From contig JAAALK010000080.1 of assembly GCA_019279435.1 (NCBI GenBank), positions 94,836,311 to 94,900,310 on the forward strand: DNA of 64,000 bases, given 5' to 3'. The stretch comes from Zizania palustris. Its lineage: Eukaryota > Streptophyta > Magnoliopsida > Poales > Poaceae. Positions 45,609 through 57,762 of this stretch are shown piece after piece; positions within the stretch are counted from its first letter, which is position 1, and each line of letters opens with the position of its first letter. The notes beneath the pieces are model-generated. The model was not told the origin of the DNA, did no database searches, and saw only the letters and a list, made by a program, of their open reading frames with translations. A program made the translations under genes and the position numbers.

Positions 45609-48600
45609 TGTAGCGCCCCGATTTAACAAAATCGAGGCATTATTGAATTTCCATAGAAAAACAATAATACAAGAGGTTCATCATGCGACAACGTACATAT
45701 GATAAAACCCATGGTACGCAGACCATATTTATTACAACATTGTTTTAATAAAAACGATAATAAGATAATTAAACAGCGGCATGACGAACGTCTTCTTCGG
45801 GATCTTTCTTCTCGACTGGGTCGCTACTCCAGACCGTCTTCAAGATAAGCATCCTCTGTGGGGTCCAACGGGTATGAGTACAAAAAGTACTCAACAAGCC
45901 ACCGCAAATGCAAATAATAATGCAGGATAATAAACAAGGAAGGATAAAGGCTAACAATGCGGAATAAAGCAGTTGCAGTTATGGCATTTAGGGTGATCAC
46001 ATTTTAATCATACGGAAAGTAATATATGAACATCATCAACATCGACTAACTCGAGGAGTACGTTTTACCTCCTCGCACAACAGTCCTTACATGTCAATCC
46101 ATTATGCACATACATATTCAAAGTAAACTAACTGGGGGATGTCACGCAACCCGCCCTTGACCGTGGGCTCGGCTTTTCGAAAAGATTTAAGACTCTGATC
46201 AGAGATGTACTACTGTACCCACAAGGCACGCACTCATCTCAACGAGATGACCCATTTCATGGGAACTCGTGCCAAAACCTCAATATGAGATGTTCCAAGC
46301 GATAACCACCCGCTCTAGGTTTCGCCGGCGCGCCGGGCCGCATCCCGGCTAACGTCGCACCCCCCTTTGCGCCACATTGGTACAAGTCACCCGCAGGTGC
46401 AACTTGACCCATCTTCAAATGGTGGCCTCGGTTTGGAACAACCCATACCTTAGTTAGGACTTACCCACTAGACTTGTGGTTAGTACGTAAGTGTATTGCA
46501 ACGGATCCCTCAGACCGGTCCTTATAGTGCCCCGGGTGCGACTGACCAATGCCCTAGCTTGCACCCGGAACCCACCATGCATACACTCACAACCATGACT
46601 CATCACCAACAGAATTTCCAAGGATAAGAAGCAACGGGGATCATATAATAGAACCATTTTGCTACGACTCATTTTTATCCTATAGCGGCTGTGCCAATAC
46701 ATTGGACACTAGCTAATATCATTGATCATATGGCGACAAGGAGGTTAGGCGAGATGGCATGGCTTGGGTTGCACTTCAAGGTCGGGGGATCCTAAATAAA
46801 TATAATGTAAGGGTTCATTTGACTAATGCATATACATAACCTATGTGTTTTAGCGATAATCAATTCAAACATGGGTTCAATATGTTCAAAAGAATTGTTT
46901 GGTGACTTGCCTTGTTCAGCAAAGGGAGAGGGAGGGACTTCGGGGAAGTACTCCGGCTCCTCGGCGATGTCGTAGCCTTTTTAATATAAAGTAAAATAAA
47001 AAGAACACAACATCCAATCAAACAGTATAACATTACATAAACACATAAGTTAAAGTTGGTTTGATTATAATTAAAATAAATTCAATGGTTATAGTTCTGA
47101 CATTTATTTCCCCATTAATTTAAAATGAATCAAAATGAATTATTGTTTTTCATAAAAGGGTTTTTAAGGGTGAATATTACTACATTAAGTTTTCTAATTT
47201 AATATGGATGATTCAGAGAAAACTCAGTGGTTCTAGTGTTTAAACAGAAAGGAACAATTATATAAATTTTCTGGAGTTTAAATATTTAAATTTGCATTTT
47301 AATCCTAAGGGCATTTGAATACTTATTTAAATAAACATGAAAATGTCAAAGTAAACCTACTGTTTTTATTGCATAAACATGTAGAGAATAATTTTATGAA
47401 TTTTCTGAAATTAGAATGGTAATTTTTAGAGTTCAAATGCATTAGATATGAATTTTACAAGTTTAAAAGCATTTCTGGAATTTATTTTCAAATTTTAAAC
47501 CCCTCGGGTCCACGGTGAGCCTGGCCCACGGTGAACCCGCGCACTGTGCGCGTGCGCCGGCTCGATCTAGACCGTCGGATCTGGATCCTGTGGCCAGGCG
47601 CGAGGCGGGAGGGTTAAGTGACAACGGACGGCCAGGATTAAAACGCGCGAAGGGGTACCACGTGGACGCACGAGATCACGCGTCGGGTTAAATGGAAATC
47701 AACGCGCGAGATTAAAACGTAACGCTTTGACCAGATCCGACGGTGCGGATTAGATCGCGTACGTGGACTCACGCGCGTCGTCCGATTGCGATCGTGCGGC
47801 CAGGATTGAATCCGGCACGACACGCGCTAAGGGGGTTATACCCCGCTTCGTCTCCGGCGACGGCGGGGCTCGGGTGCGGTGGCGGTGGCGCCTACGAGGG
47901 GGCTAGGCCCTAGCTCTATGCGAAAACAGAAAGAGGAGGCCAAGGCGGTCACGATGGTACCTTAGGCGAGACGAGGGGTCGACGGAGCGAGGCCGACGAC
48001 GAGGGTAGACGGCGGAGTGGTTCGGGCTCCTCGTCGGCGATGGTGTTCCGTCGGGGCTCGACGTCGGCGGAGGGGTGGCCGAGGTCGGGGTCGTTCTCGC
48101 GGTCACGTTGGTGGCGGAGGCACGGGCGGAGGTGGTCCGGTGCGACGGCGAGCGATGGCCGGAGGTGAATCAGAGGGTGTGCGCTAAAAAGCGAATTGCG
48201 AGTGCTCTGTTCGTTCTCGAGGCGATTAAGCGTGGGGGTCGGACGCGGCTCAGGCTGGGGGCTTAAATAGGACACCGGAGAGGGTTCGCATGCAAGGAAA
48301 CCGGCCGAGGGCCTTTACTCGCCGGCGATGGCTCGGCCATGCACGCGTAGCGGCGATCCCGTGGCGTAAACGCGAGGGTTAAAGCGGGGAAACGGTCGGC
48401 CGAGCGCGGGAGGGCTGTTAATGGCGCCAATTTAATGCGGGAGGGGCCAGCGAGGCGGATCCGAGGCGGGGTCGTCGGCCGGCGGAATTTGGGGGCGATG
48501 GCGGGAGGTAGACGACGGATCTGACAGGCGGGGGCCACTGGCCAGCGGGCGCGAGCGGGCGAGGGTGGCGACTGACGGGTGGGGCCGGGGTGTCGGGTGC

Positions 48601-48989
48601 GCGCGCGAGGGGAGGGTTTCGGCGCCGACAGGTGGGGTCCATTTGTCAGCCAGAGGTGAGCGCGGTAACGGGCTGGGCCGGCCGGGAGAGAGAGAAGGGA
48701 GGGGAGGAGCCCATTACTGTTCTAATACTTTTCTGAATAAAATAATTCCAGAAAATAGATTAAAATATTAGGGTTACTTCCAAGGCTGGTAAAAATTTAT
48801 AAAAATTCCCAAAATTATATTTTGGTCTTAGGATCATATACAAAAAGTTTCACCTCCTAGTTTGGTCATCTACTCTATGTTGTAGTTCAAAAGGGTATAA
48901 AAGGGAATTAAAAGTATTTTCTGAAATAATAATTCCCAGAAATTGGATTTAATAATATTTTTATTGTTTTGAAAAATTGGGGTGTTACA
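45609..48989 (-). repeat. LTR1 (5' LTR) of element D
   Basis: 3381 bp, nearly identical to 36589-39970. Roughly 25-35 single-base or small indel differences were noticed while reading. This would drive the D transcript; a TATTTAAG box is near 48257-48264 on the minus strand. Its right flank is B integrase at 48990. Confidence 0.92.
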
Positions 48990-49521
48990 GATTGCAAAGC
49001 ACGGTGCTACCAAGGTCAGTCCATATGAGTTGGTATATGGACAAGAAGTCGTTCTGCCTGTAGAGGTAGATCTTGGATCCTTAAGAGTGTTAAAGCAAGA
49101 TGGTTTATCGGTCGATGAGTATGAGGCTCTTCTAAAAGATAATCTGGAGGAAGTGACCGATAAGAGACTATGGGCTTTAGAAGCCATAGAAGTAGACAAG
49201 AAGAGAGTAGCTAAAGCCTACAATAAGAAGGTTAAACCAAAATCGTTTCAAATAGGACACTTGGTATGGAAAACGATTTTTCCCTTAGGCACGAAGAGTC
49301 CCAAGTTTGGTAAATGGTCACCTAGTTGGGAAGGCCCTTTTAAGATAGCCGAGATCGCTCCCAGCAACGCATACGTGTTGGAGTCCCTGCAGGGAGAGCG
49401 GTTTCGAAGAGCTTTGAATGGTAGATATTTGAAAGGGTATTTCCCAAGCGTATGGCAAACAAAAAAAAGGTGTCTAAGAGCCGATATGGATAGTATCATC
49501 TTCAGCTCATTGTGCTTTTAG
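48990..49521 (+). pseudogene. pol (IN): Element B integrase, C-terminal part (after element D)
   Basis: Resumes at I-A-K-H-G-A-T-K-V-S-P-Y-E-L, matching A (I-A-N-H-G-A-T-K). It continues open to a stop at 49521 through V-K-P-K-S-F-Q-I-G and G-P-F-K-I-A. No chromodomain. The codons for A-C-R between L-W and I-A are missing at the D junctions. Confidence 0.88.
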
Positions 49522-49539
49522 TTCACTTAGTTCACTAAA

Positions 49540-49553
49540 AGGCAGGGGGCATG
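49540..49553 (+). promoter_or_regulatory. Polypurine tract of element B
   Basis: AGGCAGGGGGCATG directly before the LTR start TGTTGATAG. Confidence 0.8.
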
Positions 49554-50836
49554 TGTTGATAGCAAAAAATGGCATTAATGGCCAGATTGTCAATATAACA
49601 ATTTTGGTAATTTGGGCCAAAAATACACATGTCTAGGGTCCGTCCGAAGCCTTACAGGGCCGAAGCCCATTGAGCTACGGGCTCCGAAAGCCTCCAGCCA
49701 GCCCATGGGCTTTGGCCGGGAAGCCTTCGGAGGCCCACTCCACCAGAGCTTCGGCCCAAGGAGCAGGCCTTGATGGGCCTGGCCGAAGCCCACTTCGGCA
49801 GAGGTGGAGTTGTATGCATTTCCAGCTCAACTTTATCTCTATCTGGCCGGATTAATAATAGATTAGATTAGGAATTAAACCCCTATAAATAGAGAGGCAA
49901 GGCCGGCGTGGGAAGCCCCCCCAACTCAAACCAAACCAAAGCCCCATGCTTTGATCGTATTTACTTTACCTTTATTTTCCCGTACCTCTTCGTGGGTTTG
50001 CCTGGAAGCCCTCCGTCGGCCGCTACGGAACAGTGGTAACCCTTGTTACTTCGCTTGTGAAGTATCCGTTAATCTACGTAATAGATTACTATCGCCTTGT
50101 TACTTCGCCTGTGAAGTATTCGCTAATCTGCGTAATAGATTGCTACCTTCGCTACTAGTGCAACACTTAACAAAATTCGGTCCTCAGGCCGGATTGGTAC
50201 TTCGAACTCTCTCTGTTGCAGGTTCACACGTTCAGAGCTACTTCATCAGAGGTGTCCGGAGCTGAGAGATCAGTTTCGGAGGTCCCCAGGACACCCTTCG
50301 GCGGGATTGCAGGCTTCGACAATAGGCTTCACCAGTATACTTCATCGCAACGGGCTTTGCCACGACCGTACTCCGCACCGGACGAAGTTGCACTCGCGCG
50401 TGGCCCTCGCGTTAACATTCTGTAGTTTGCTGTATCAGAGATATCACACCGAACCCCGCTGTTCAGAGGTGATCATCGCGTCCAGATCCGTTCGGAGCCC
50501 GTCTTCGTCTGGATCAGTCCGAACGCCGAAGCACCCTTCGGCGGAGTACTTCGCGCCAGACACCGAAGGTACCCTTCGGTGACCCCTTCGCATCAGACTT
50601 CGAACCAGACGGGCTCTGACTGGTTTGCTGATTTTATTCTATTTAATCTATCTCTTTTGGCTAATTGAATTATTTTGTGTATCTGGTTGCTTAGTGACTC
50701 CACCACCCTTATCACGACTAAGGATAGTCGGAACGCGGCGCCAGTGCTACGTCACGCTTAGGCTCGTCCCTAAGTATCCGTGCACTTTTGGATCATCGAA
50801 CTGACCCAAGTGCGGGGGCACGTTTCCGTGTCAACA
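49554..50836 (+). repeat. 3' LTR of element B
   Basis: 1283 bp, TGTTGATAG to GTGTCAACA. TATA box CCCCTATAAATAGAG at about 49879-49893. Two 53-bp tandem units at about 50040-50150. Full length relative to the 5' LTR. Confidence 0.92.
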
Positions 50837-50841
50837 CATCC

Positions 50842-52825
50842 GTTTTCATTTAAAACCCATCGGCTCACAGCACAGTGTCGTGGACCCGGTTCACTGAGGA
50901 CCAGAGGTTGAATTAGGATTTAAAATAAATTCCACAAATGGTTTTAAACTTTAAAAATTCATAACTTCATCAAATTAACTCCAAATTCGACCATTCAAAT
51001 TTCAGAAAGTTTATCTTTTTATTATCTTCATATTCATCCAATAAGATTTCTATGTTTACACTGAACTTTAATATTTTTTAATTGGACTTCAAATAAAAAT
51101 TTGGGGAATCATTCCAAACTTCAAAAATTCATAACTGCTTGGCATTAACTCTAAAAATTGCCATTCAAAATCCAAAACATTTATCTTTTTATTCTCTTCA
51201 TGTTCATCCAATAAAATTCATATGTTTATACTGAACTTTTATATTGTTTTAATTGGAATTAAAACAAAATTCTAGAAATTGTTTTAAACTTCAAAAATTC
51301 ATAACTTCTTTGAATTAACTCTAAATTTGGCCATTCAAATTTCAGAAAGTTTATCTTTTTATTCTCTACATGTTTAGCCAATGAAATTTGTATAATTTTA
51401 CTCTTTATTCAATGGTTTTTAATTGTTTATTCTTCTCGTTTTATGTACCTAGAAGAATACGACCTCATCAAGGAGCCCGAGTATTTTCCCGAAGTTCCAC
51501 CTTCATCATTTGCAGAACAAGGCAAGTTACCACCCCATTTTTGAGCATATTGGACCCAGTTTTTAATTAAATATTGCTCAAATCCATAAGTTATGATTGC
51601 ATTAGTCCAATCAAATGCCCTACAATATATTTATTAGATCCCTGATCTTGATGTGCAAACCCAAGCCATGCTATCGAGCCTGAATTCCTTGTCACCATGA
51701 TACTTACTAATATTAGAAGTGTCTACTGTATCGACATAACTGTTATAGGATTAAAAACGAGTCGTGGATACTTGGATACTGATATATGATCCACGTATTT
51801 CTCTCACCCCTGGTATTCTGTTAGTCCTAGAATTGGATAATTTTTTTAGCATGGTGGGTTCCGGGTGCAAGCGAGGGATCGCTTAGTCGCACTTGGGGAA
51901 CTATAAGGACCGGTTTGTGGGATCCGTTGCAATACACTTTCGTACCAACCACAAGTCTAGTGGGTAAGTCTTAACTGGAGGTATGGGACGTTCCTACTTG
52001 AGACACTATGTGGAGAGGGGCAAGTAGCACATGTGGGTGACTTGTACCATGGGGGCACAAAAGGGGGCACGACGTTGGTCCAGTGTGCTGGCACGCTGAC
52101 GAAATCTATAATGTGTGTCTTTGGGTTGGGCGCTTCATGCTAAAGGTTTCGCCATGAGTTCCTATGACTTGGGTCATCTGAACACACTACGGTGTGCATG
52201 CATAAGTGTCTTGTGGGTAGAGTGGTACACCTCTGATCAGAGTCTAAATCTTTTCAAAAAGTTAAGCCCACGGTCAAGGGCGGGTTGCGTGACATCCCAC
52301 AGTTCGTATATGTTTGAGAAGTGTTGCATGTTGATTGGTCATGTAAGGACCGTTGAGCGAGGAGGGCTAACTGTACTCCTCGAGTTAGAATATGTTTCAT
52401 CATCCATGATTTAATTATTCTATATGATTAAACTTGACTCACATTAAAGGCTGCAAAATAAAAATGTAATTTTCCGCACTTTAAACCATTATCTCTCCTT
52501 GTTATTACCTTGCATTATCATTGCATTTCTTGGTGCTTGTTGAGTACTCTTGTACTCATACCCATTGGAAACCCACTTCAGAGATGACGTACTATGATGA
52601 GGACAGACTGGAGTAGCGACCTAGTCAAGGACGCGATCCTAGAGAAGATGTTCAGCTAGATTATTATTTTCTTATTTTCTTTTAAATTAACACTTGTGTA
52701 ATAAAGTGGTCTGTGAACCACGAATGATTGTCATATGCGCGTTGTCGTGTGATGAACATCTCGTGATTATTGATTTTCCTTGGAAATTCAATAAAGTCTG
52801 GAATTGTTAAATTCTGGGCGCTACA
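50842..52825 (+). repeat. 3' LTR of gypsy1, second part
   Basis: Continues the LTR begun at 26459 and ends GGGCGCTACA at 52825, giving ~3.27 kb in total, close to the 3.38 kb of D. It has GGGTTCCGGGTGCAAG at ~51855-51870. A candidate 5-bp duplication is TAGGC at 52826-52830, whose partner is off the window. Confidence 0.85.
50910..51425 (+). repeat. Three ~170-bp AT-rich tandem repeats in the gypsy1 LTR
   Basis: Units start at about 50910, 51087 and 51257. Each has AAAATTCATAAC, TTAACTC, then TTTATCTTTTTATT and ACTGAACTTTAAT-like blocks. LTR F holds a single copy at ~56300-56420. Confidence 0.8.
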
Positions 52826-54853
52826 TAGGCGAAGAATCACCCTGGTCAATAAATATCCATCTTCCTTATTCTTCCTTCCACGCTTTCTGCTCAACAGTGC
52901 TCCAAATTTTAACCATCATCATCGGTTTCTAGTGCTTTCTGATCATCACCATCTTGTCGCCCCCTTCTCTACTTCTTTATCTGTTTGGCCCTTTTCTCTT
53001 TTCTTCATGGTTTTCATCCCTTTTCTGAACCATTTTCTCGTATGTAGGCTCTTCGGAACTAGGTCTTCATATCGATCATCACCCATCCATACAGTTTCTT
53101 CTTAGGCCCCGTAGGTAACTCCGATCCGATTGACTTTATAAATGTCGAGACCTACCGAACCCCTTTCAAGTGTTCCCCCATGCATCCCTCCGACTGGGTC
53201 CTTGGCATTGCGCCTTTTCCTTCCTCTATTCTTGCCTAGCGTGACTGGTACCTTAGGGTATCGGCCACTTACCGCACCTTCTAGGATGAGATTGATGTCG
53301 GTCGCTGCATCGGTCTCTCCCTCACTGCGTCATTCTATAACGAGCCAATGTTAGCCACATCGTGTTATTTCTGGTCTAACGCCCTCAACGCTTTCCTTTT
53401 TGGCCATGGACCGATGAGCCCCTCATTGCTTGACGTCTACTTATTGACTTGTCTTGACATCAGTTCACCGGTCCACCCCTTCTCTCTCCGTTTCTAGCCA
53501 TCATACAACCTTGGTGGTGACCCGATTGATAACTGGAGCCGATACATCAGGCGGCACAATAAGAAAGTCGGCCCAGTAGGCATCCACGAACACATCACCT
53601 TCCTCACCCTCTAGCTAGAGGAATTTGTCTTCGGCGTGTCGGCCCCAGCCCCGACTTTGCAATTCCAATATTTGGTCAAACGGCTTGCCACCCACAAGCG
53701 GATCCCCTTGGGTTGTTATATTGTCGGGGCCACCTACCGTCTCCTCCACCTCGTGTCAGTAAACTTTTCCGCTGGCAACTTCATCGGCCGACATCAAGGT
53801 CCATGGTGGCTTCTTCAACTCTGGTTGAATGCCTATACTACTGAAGCCACCGAAGAGGCCCCTTTTTCCTAGTCACTCTTCCCCCAACAACTTTACAGCA
53901 TCTACGCCTCCTACTTTTCATTGGTGTCGTTCCTTGGGCGAAGTGGCCTCGTATCGTCCTTCTGTTCCCACCTCTCCTATAGCTTTGGTCGCATCCTTCA
54001 AAATCTTCTACCTCAGACTCTCTAGTCGGATCATCTAGTTTCCTTTTGGTTTCCATTTGGAGTATGCACTCCCTGACCGACTAGTCTTTCCCAATGTATC
54101 CCAGGACACAGAGTCCTTCCGTATCTTTTCTATTGCCTTCTTTCCCTATTTGCTCTCTATCAATTTTACTGATGACTGTTCTTGACAGTGCTACTATAAG
54201 TTCTACCACCCGTCGGTGTTCTCGAGCCAGTTGAGTTTCGGCCAGCTTCCTCCTCATCTCTTCTTCGTCAGATGGATGTAGGACCATGGAAGGGTCTTGA
54301 GTGCTCTGGAGTGGGATTGCTTCTCCCACATGACCAATGGGATACCCTTCAGAAGAGTGGCTACCTAGACGACTTGTCGGGATACGTCCTCCACCTTCTG
54401 TGAGTGGTGGGGTGAGGTGAAGCTTCACGTCTTCAGTTGATCCTCGTTGGTCTACCAGGAACGGCTTCATCCGACTGGCACTGAAGCGGATCCCGGCGTG
54501 AGTATCTCGGCCTTCTCTTTTTCTTTTTGCTGCTTCTATTTCCCCATCTGATTGAGGCTTGTCTTTTCCTTTTGCAGGATGTTGATGAGGAGGCCCCTTC
54601 CATGAGCCTCAGTGGTTGGCTGATACGATATGGACCTATATCGGCCACTACGAAACGTGGCACTAGTGCCCCCACTCCTTAGCGTGGGTGAATGGGAGGC
54701 GGTCCTAGCCGGCTCGTGCTTCGGGGAAGGGTCCTCTGCAGAGGTGAAACAGTTGAGGGTCCTCTGTACTCTGATTAGGGGGCTTGTAACATATCCCATT
54801 GTAATAAAAAAACATCATGAATATATATATATCAACACTTCTCTATATCTTGT
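52826..54853 (+). pseudogene. Decayed plant-mobile-domain (PMD-like) ORF, antisense to element E
   Basis: Pyrimidine-rich leader from ~52860, ATG at 53142 and a second ATG at 53180 in the domain frame. That frame reads D-W-V-L-G-I-A, A-T-S-C-Y-F-W-S-N-A-L-N-A-F-L-F-G, M-S-P-S-L-L-D-V-Y-L-L-T-C-L-D-I, then K-R-L-A-T-H-K-R-I-P-L-G and G-P-W-W-L-L-Q-L-W-L-N-A-Y, which I recognise as the plant mobile domain (PF10536 type). At least four in-frame TAGs (about 53240, 53297, 53498, 53612), several at likely Trp codons. After 53872 the reading is broken; the remainder to ~54790 is a likely 3' portion. Gypsy1 sits just upstream. It could also be an independent MULE-linked copy. Confidence 0.65.
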
Positions 54854-57762
54854 TGTAACATCCCAAGAATTAAAAATAAATAAAATAAAGAAAATGAATT
54901 TTCAGGAATATAAAGGAGTTATTTAATTAAAGAAAATACTAAAAGAACACTATTCAAAGATAAACAAGGGGGAATACATCAAATTTTAACTTGGAAAATT
55001 TATAGTGGAATCTAGAGGCTAAGATATAATTTTAGGAATTTTTACAAATTTTTATCAACAGTGATTCAACCTTTAATCAAATAAATGAATTACTCGAATT
55101 ATTTTAATTAAGAAAAGCATTTTTAAATCCTATTGGGCCGCAACCCCGAATCCTCCCCGAGCCCGGCCCAATCTAGCCTTGAGCCACTGCTAGGTGGGGT
55201 CCGCCTGTCGGCGCACTCCCCCTCTCTCCTCCCCGCGCCCGCGACAGCCTCGCCCCACCCGTCAGCCTCGCTAGCGCATCCCTGAGCCACTGACCGCTCG
55301 GGCCCGTCTGTCAGCCCCTTTCCTTCTTCGCTCGCCCGCTGATAGGTGGGACCCACCTATCAGATGCTTCGTCTCCGATGGAAGGGGATCCCCCCCTTTC
55401 CTTTCCGGCGACCCCCTTCCATTTCTCGCCGCCGGCCGCCCCTATCCGCTAGGATATGCCCCGGACTCCCTTCCTCCGACCCCGGCGATCACTTTCCCCC
55501 TTTAGCCAACGCATATTCGTGCTTATGGAAGCTTGGCCGTGTAAACGGAAAGCCTCACCGGAGATTGTGGGAACCCTCGGTTCCCTTCCGTTTAGACGTC
55601 GGCAACCCCCTCTATAAGAACCCCTCAGCTCGCCGCACTCCGCCCACACCGCCATAGCCGAGCCAGAGCATAACCAGAGCGCCCCACCCGGTTTTTTTCT
55701 TTCCCTCCTGCTCCACCTTCGGTCGCCGTTCGCCGCCGCCTTGGACCACCACCGTCCACGCCGACGCCACCATCGGAACCGTCGTCGCCGACCCGACGTC
55801 GGCCTCGTATCCGTTGGACCCAAGCATCACCGGACCGCCGTCGCCACCAACCACCCAAAACGCATTCGTCGTCTACCCTCGCCGTCAGACGCCCTTCGTC
55901 GCCGCCGTAGGTACGGTTAGGATCCCCTTCCCCTCATCTTTCCATTTCTGCCTAGAGCTAGGGCCTAGCCCCCTCGCCGTCGCCGTCTCCGCCGCGCCCG
56001 AGCCTGTCGGCGCTGGGAACGAAGAGGGGGTACTTGCCCCCTTAACGTGTGTCGTGCCGAACGGCACCCTGTACGCGCGATCATGATCGAAGGGCTGAGG
56101 TTAAATCCCTTCGAGATTTAATCCTGGCCCTTGATCTAGTCAAAATGGTACGGGGCCATCTGGGCCGTCCATGACCACTTGTACCCTCCTGCCTCGCGCC
56201 TGGCCGCTGGATCTAGATCCGACAGCTCTGGTGAATCCGGTCCATGCGCACAGTGCAATGGTTCATGGTGGGCCTGGCTCACCATGGACCAGAACCCATT
56301 TTCTGTTTAAAATAAAATTCAGAAATTGATTCAAACTTTGAAAATTCATAACTTGCTCATTTTAACTCCAAATTTCAACATTCAAATTTTGTTAAATTCA
56401 TATTTTTATTCTCTACATTTTGATACCATAAAAACAGTATGTTACTTTGGCACAAAATATTATTATTAAATAAATGAATAAAAACCCCTTAGGAATAAAT
56501 TAACTTTTGATAAAAATAATTCAGAAACTCCTTAAACATTAAATCATCAATATTTTCCAACACAACTTCACCATACTAAGGCTTAAATCCCCTTGTCTAA
56601 AAACCATAAACTTGTATGTATATATTTTGTGGTATTTTATAGTTTATTGAATGTTGTGTTTAATTTTTTCCGTATCGAGAAGACTACGAGATCGTCGAGG
56701 ATCCAGAGTATTACCCCGAGGTTCCCCCATCACCATTCGCTGATCAAGGCAAGTCACAACCCCCATTTTGATCATAATTGAGCCCAAGTTTTATTTAAAT
56801 ATCGCTATAACACATAGGATATACTTGCATTAGTCTAATCTCAAGCCCTACATTATATTTATTAGATCCCTGTCCTTGTGTGTAAACCCAAGCCATGCTT
56901 ATTGAGCCTAAACTCCTTGTCACTCTACAATATTATATTAGCTAGTGTCCAATGTACCGACACAACTGCTATAGGATAAAAGAATGAGTCGTAGATAGTT
57001 GGATTCTACTATATGAATTTCCCCATATTCTCGTCTCTGGACTCTGTTGGAGTTGGCTATGTTAAGTATGGTGGGTTCCGGGTGCAAGCTAGGACATTGG
57101 TTGGTCGCACCCGGGGCACTATAAGGACTGGTCTATGGGATCTGTTGCAAAGCACTTCCGTACTAACCACAAGTGTAATGGGTAAGTCCTAATCGGACGT
57201 ATGGAACAAACCGACTCGATGCACCATAGTGGAGGGGGCAAGAGTCAACCTACAAGTGACTTGTACCGACGTGGCTCAAGGGGGTATGGTGTTGGCTCGA
57301 CGCGTCGGGGCACCATATGAAACCCATAAGAGGGTGCTGTCGGGTCGGAGCGGTCCATATGGAAGGTTTTGGCACGAGTTCCCGTGGTATGGGTCATCTC
57401 GTTACACATTGGTGTATGGGATGAGTGTGTGCCTTGTGGGTACAATGGTACACCTCCGATAAGAGTTTTTAATCTTTTTGAAAAGTCGAGCCCACGGTCA
57501 AGGGTGGGTTGTGTGACTTCTCGCAGTTAGTTTACAATTGTTTGAATGGTTGAGTTATTCATGGCATGTAAGGACTGTTGAGCGAGGGTGGGCTGACTGT
57601 ACCCCTCGAGTTAGAAGATGATGCATACACATGTTTACAATTCTGTATTAATAACTTGATCACATGAACTGCTTTACAAATTATGCTTTTCCGCAAAATT
57701 AGCCACTACCTTCCTTGTTATTACTCTGCATTATATTTGCATTCTGTGGCTTGCTGAGTACG
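54854..57762 (+). repeat. LTR F: truncated Tekay-type LTR
   Basis: Starts TGTAACATCCC at 54854, like gypsy1 and D LTRs. CG-rich U3 55130-56280, a TATA-like TCTATAAGAA near 55611, and the U5 motif GGGTTCCGGGTGCAAG at ~57072-57088. The alignment with the gypsy1 LTR stops at GCTGAGTAC (~57762), ~250 bp short of an end, and E pol sequence follows at once, so the 3' part was deleted together with E sequence. No internal element region. Confidence 0.75.

Larger units (their letters stand above)
35793..48989 (-). mobile_element. Element D: young Tekay-type chromovirus with a partial second unit
   Basis: Read on the minus strand: LTR1 48989-45609, PBS, pre-gag ORF 45470-44691, gag-pol 44480-40014, PPT, LTR2 39970-36589, then a second PBS and pre-gag leader 36588-35793 that stops abruptly in B integrase. 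A simple insertion would end at LTR2. The ~800-bp leader copies differ at only two or three positions by eye, the LTRs at about 1%. No 5-bp target duplication is seen, and about 7 bp of host integrase is missing between the flanks. Confidence 0.9.
27747..50836 (+). mobile_element. Element B: Tat-lineage Ty3/gypsy element, interrupted by element D
   Basis: LTRs 27747-28809 and 49554-50836; perfect 5-bp duplication CATCC at 27742-27746 and 50837-50841. Same family as A in opposite orientation. Order: LTR, PBS, gag, protease, RT, RNase H, archaeal-type RNase H, integrase (split by D), PPT, LTR. The 5' LTR lacks the ~220-bp segment holding the TATA box, and RT lacks its catalytic box, so it is defective on two independent grounds. 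Confidence 0.92.
2411..52825 (+). mobile_element. Gypsy1: degenerate Tekay-type chromovirus hosting most later insertions
   Basis: Pieces in order on the plus strand: leader 2411-2830, gag start 2831-2934, gag-PR-RT 5008-7498, RNase H-integrase-chromodomain 24858-26443, polypurine tract, and a 3' LTR split into 26459-27746 and 50842-52825. The pieces rejoin in order once the insertions with matching 5-bp duplications (CCAAC, GGAGG, CATCC) are removed. The proteins closely resemble those of element D, so both belong to one chromovirus group. Stops, frameshifts and deletions in every domain make it non-functional. The 5' LTR lies left of the window. Confidence 0.85.
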
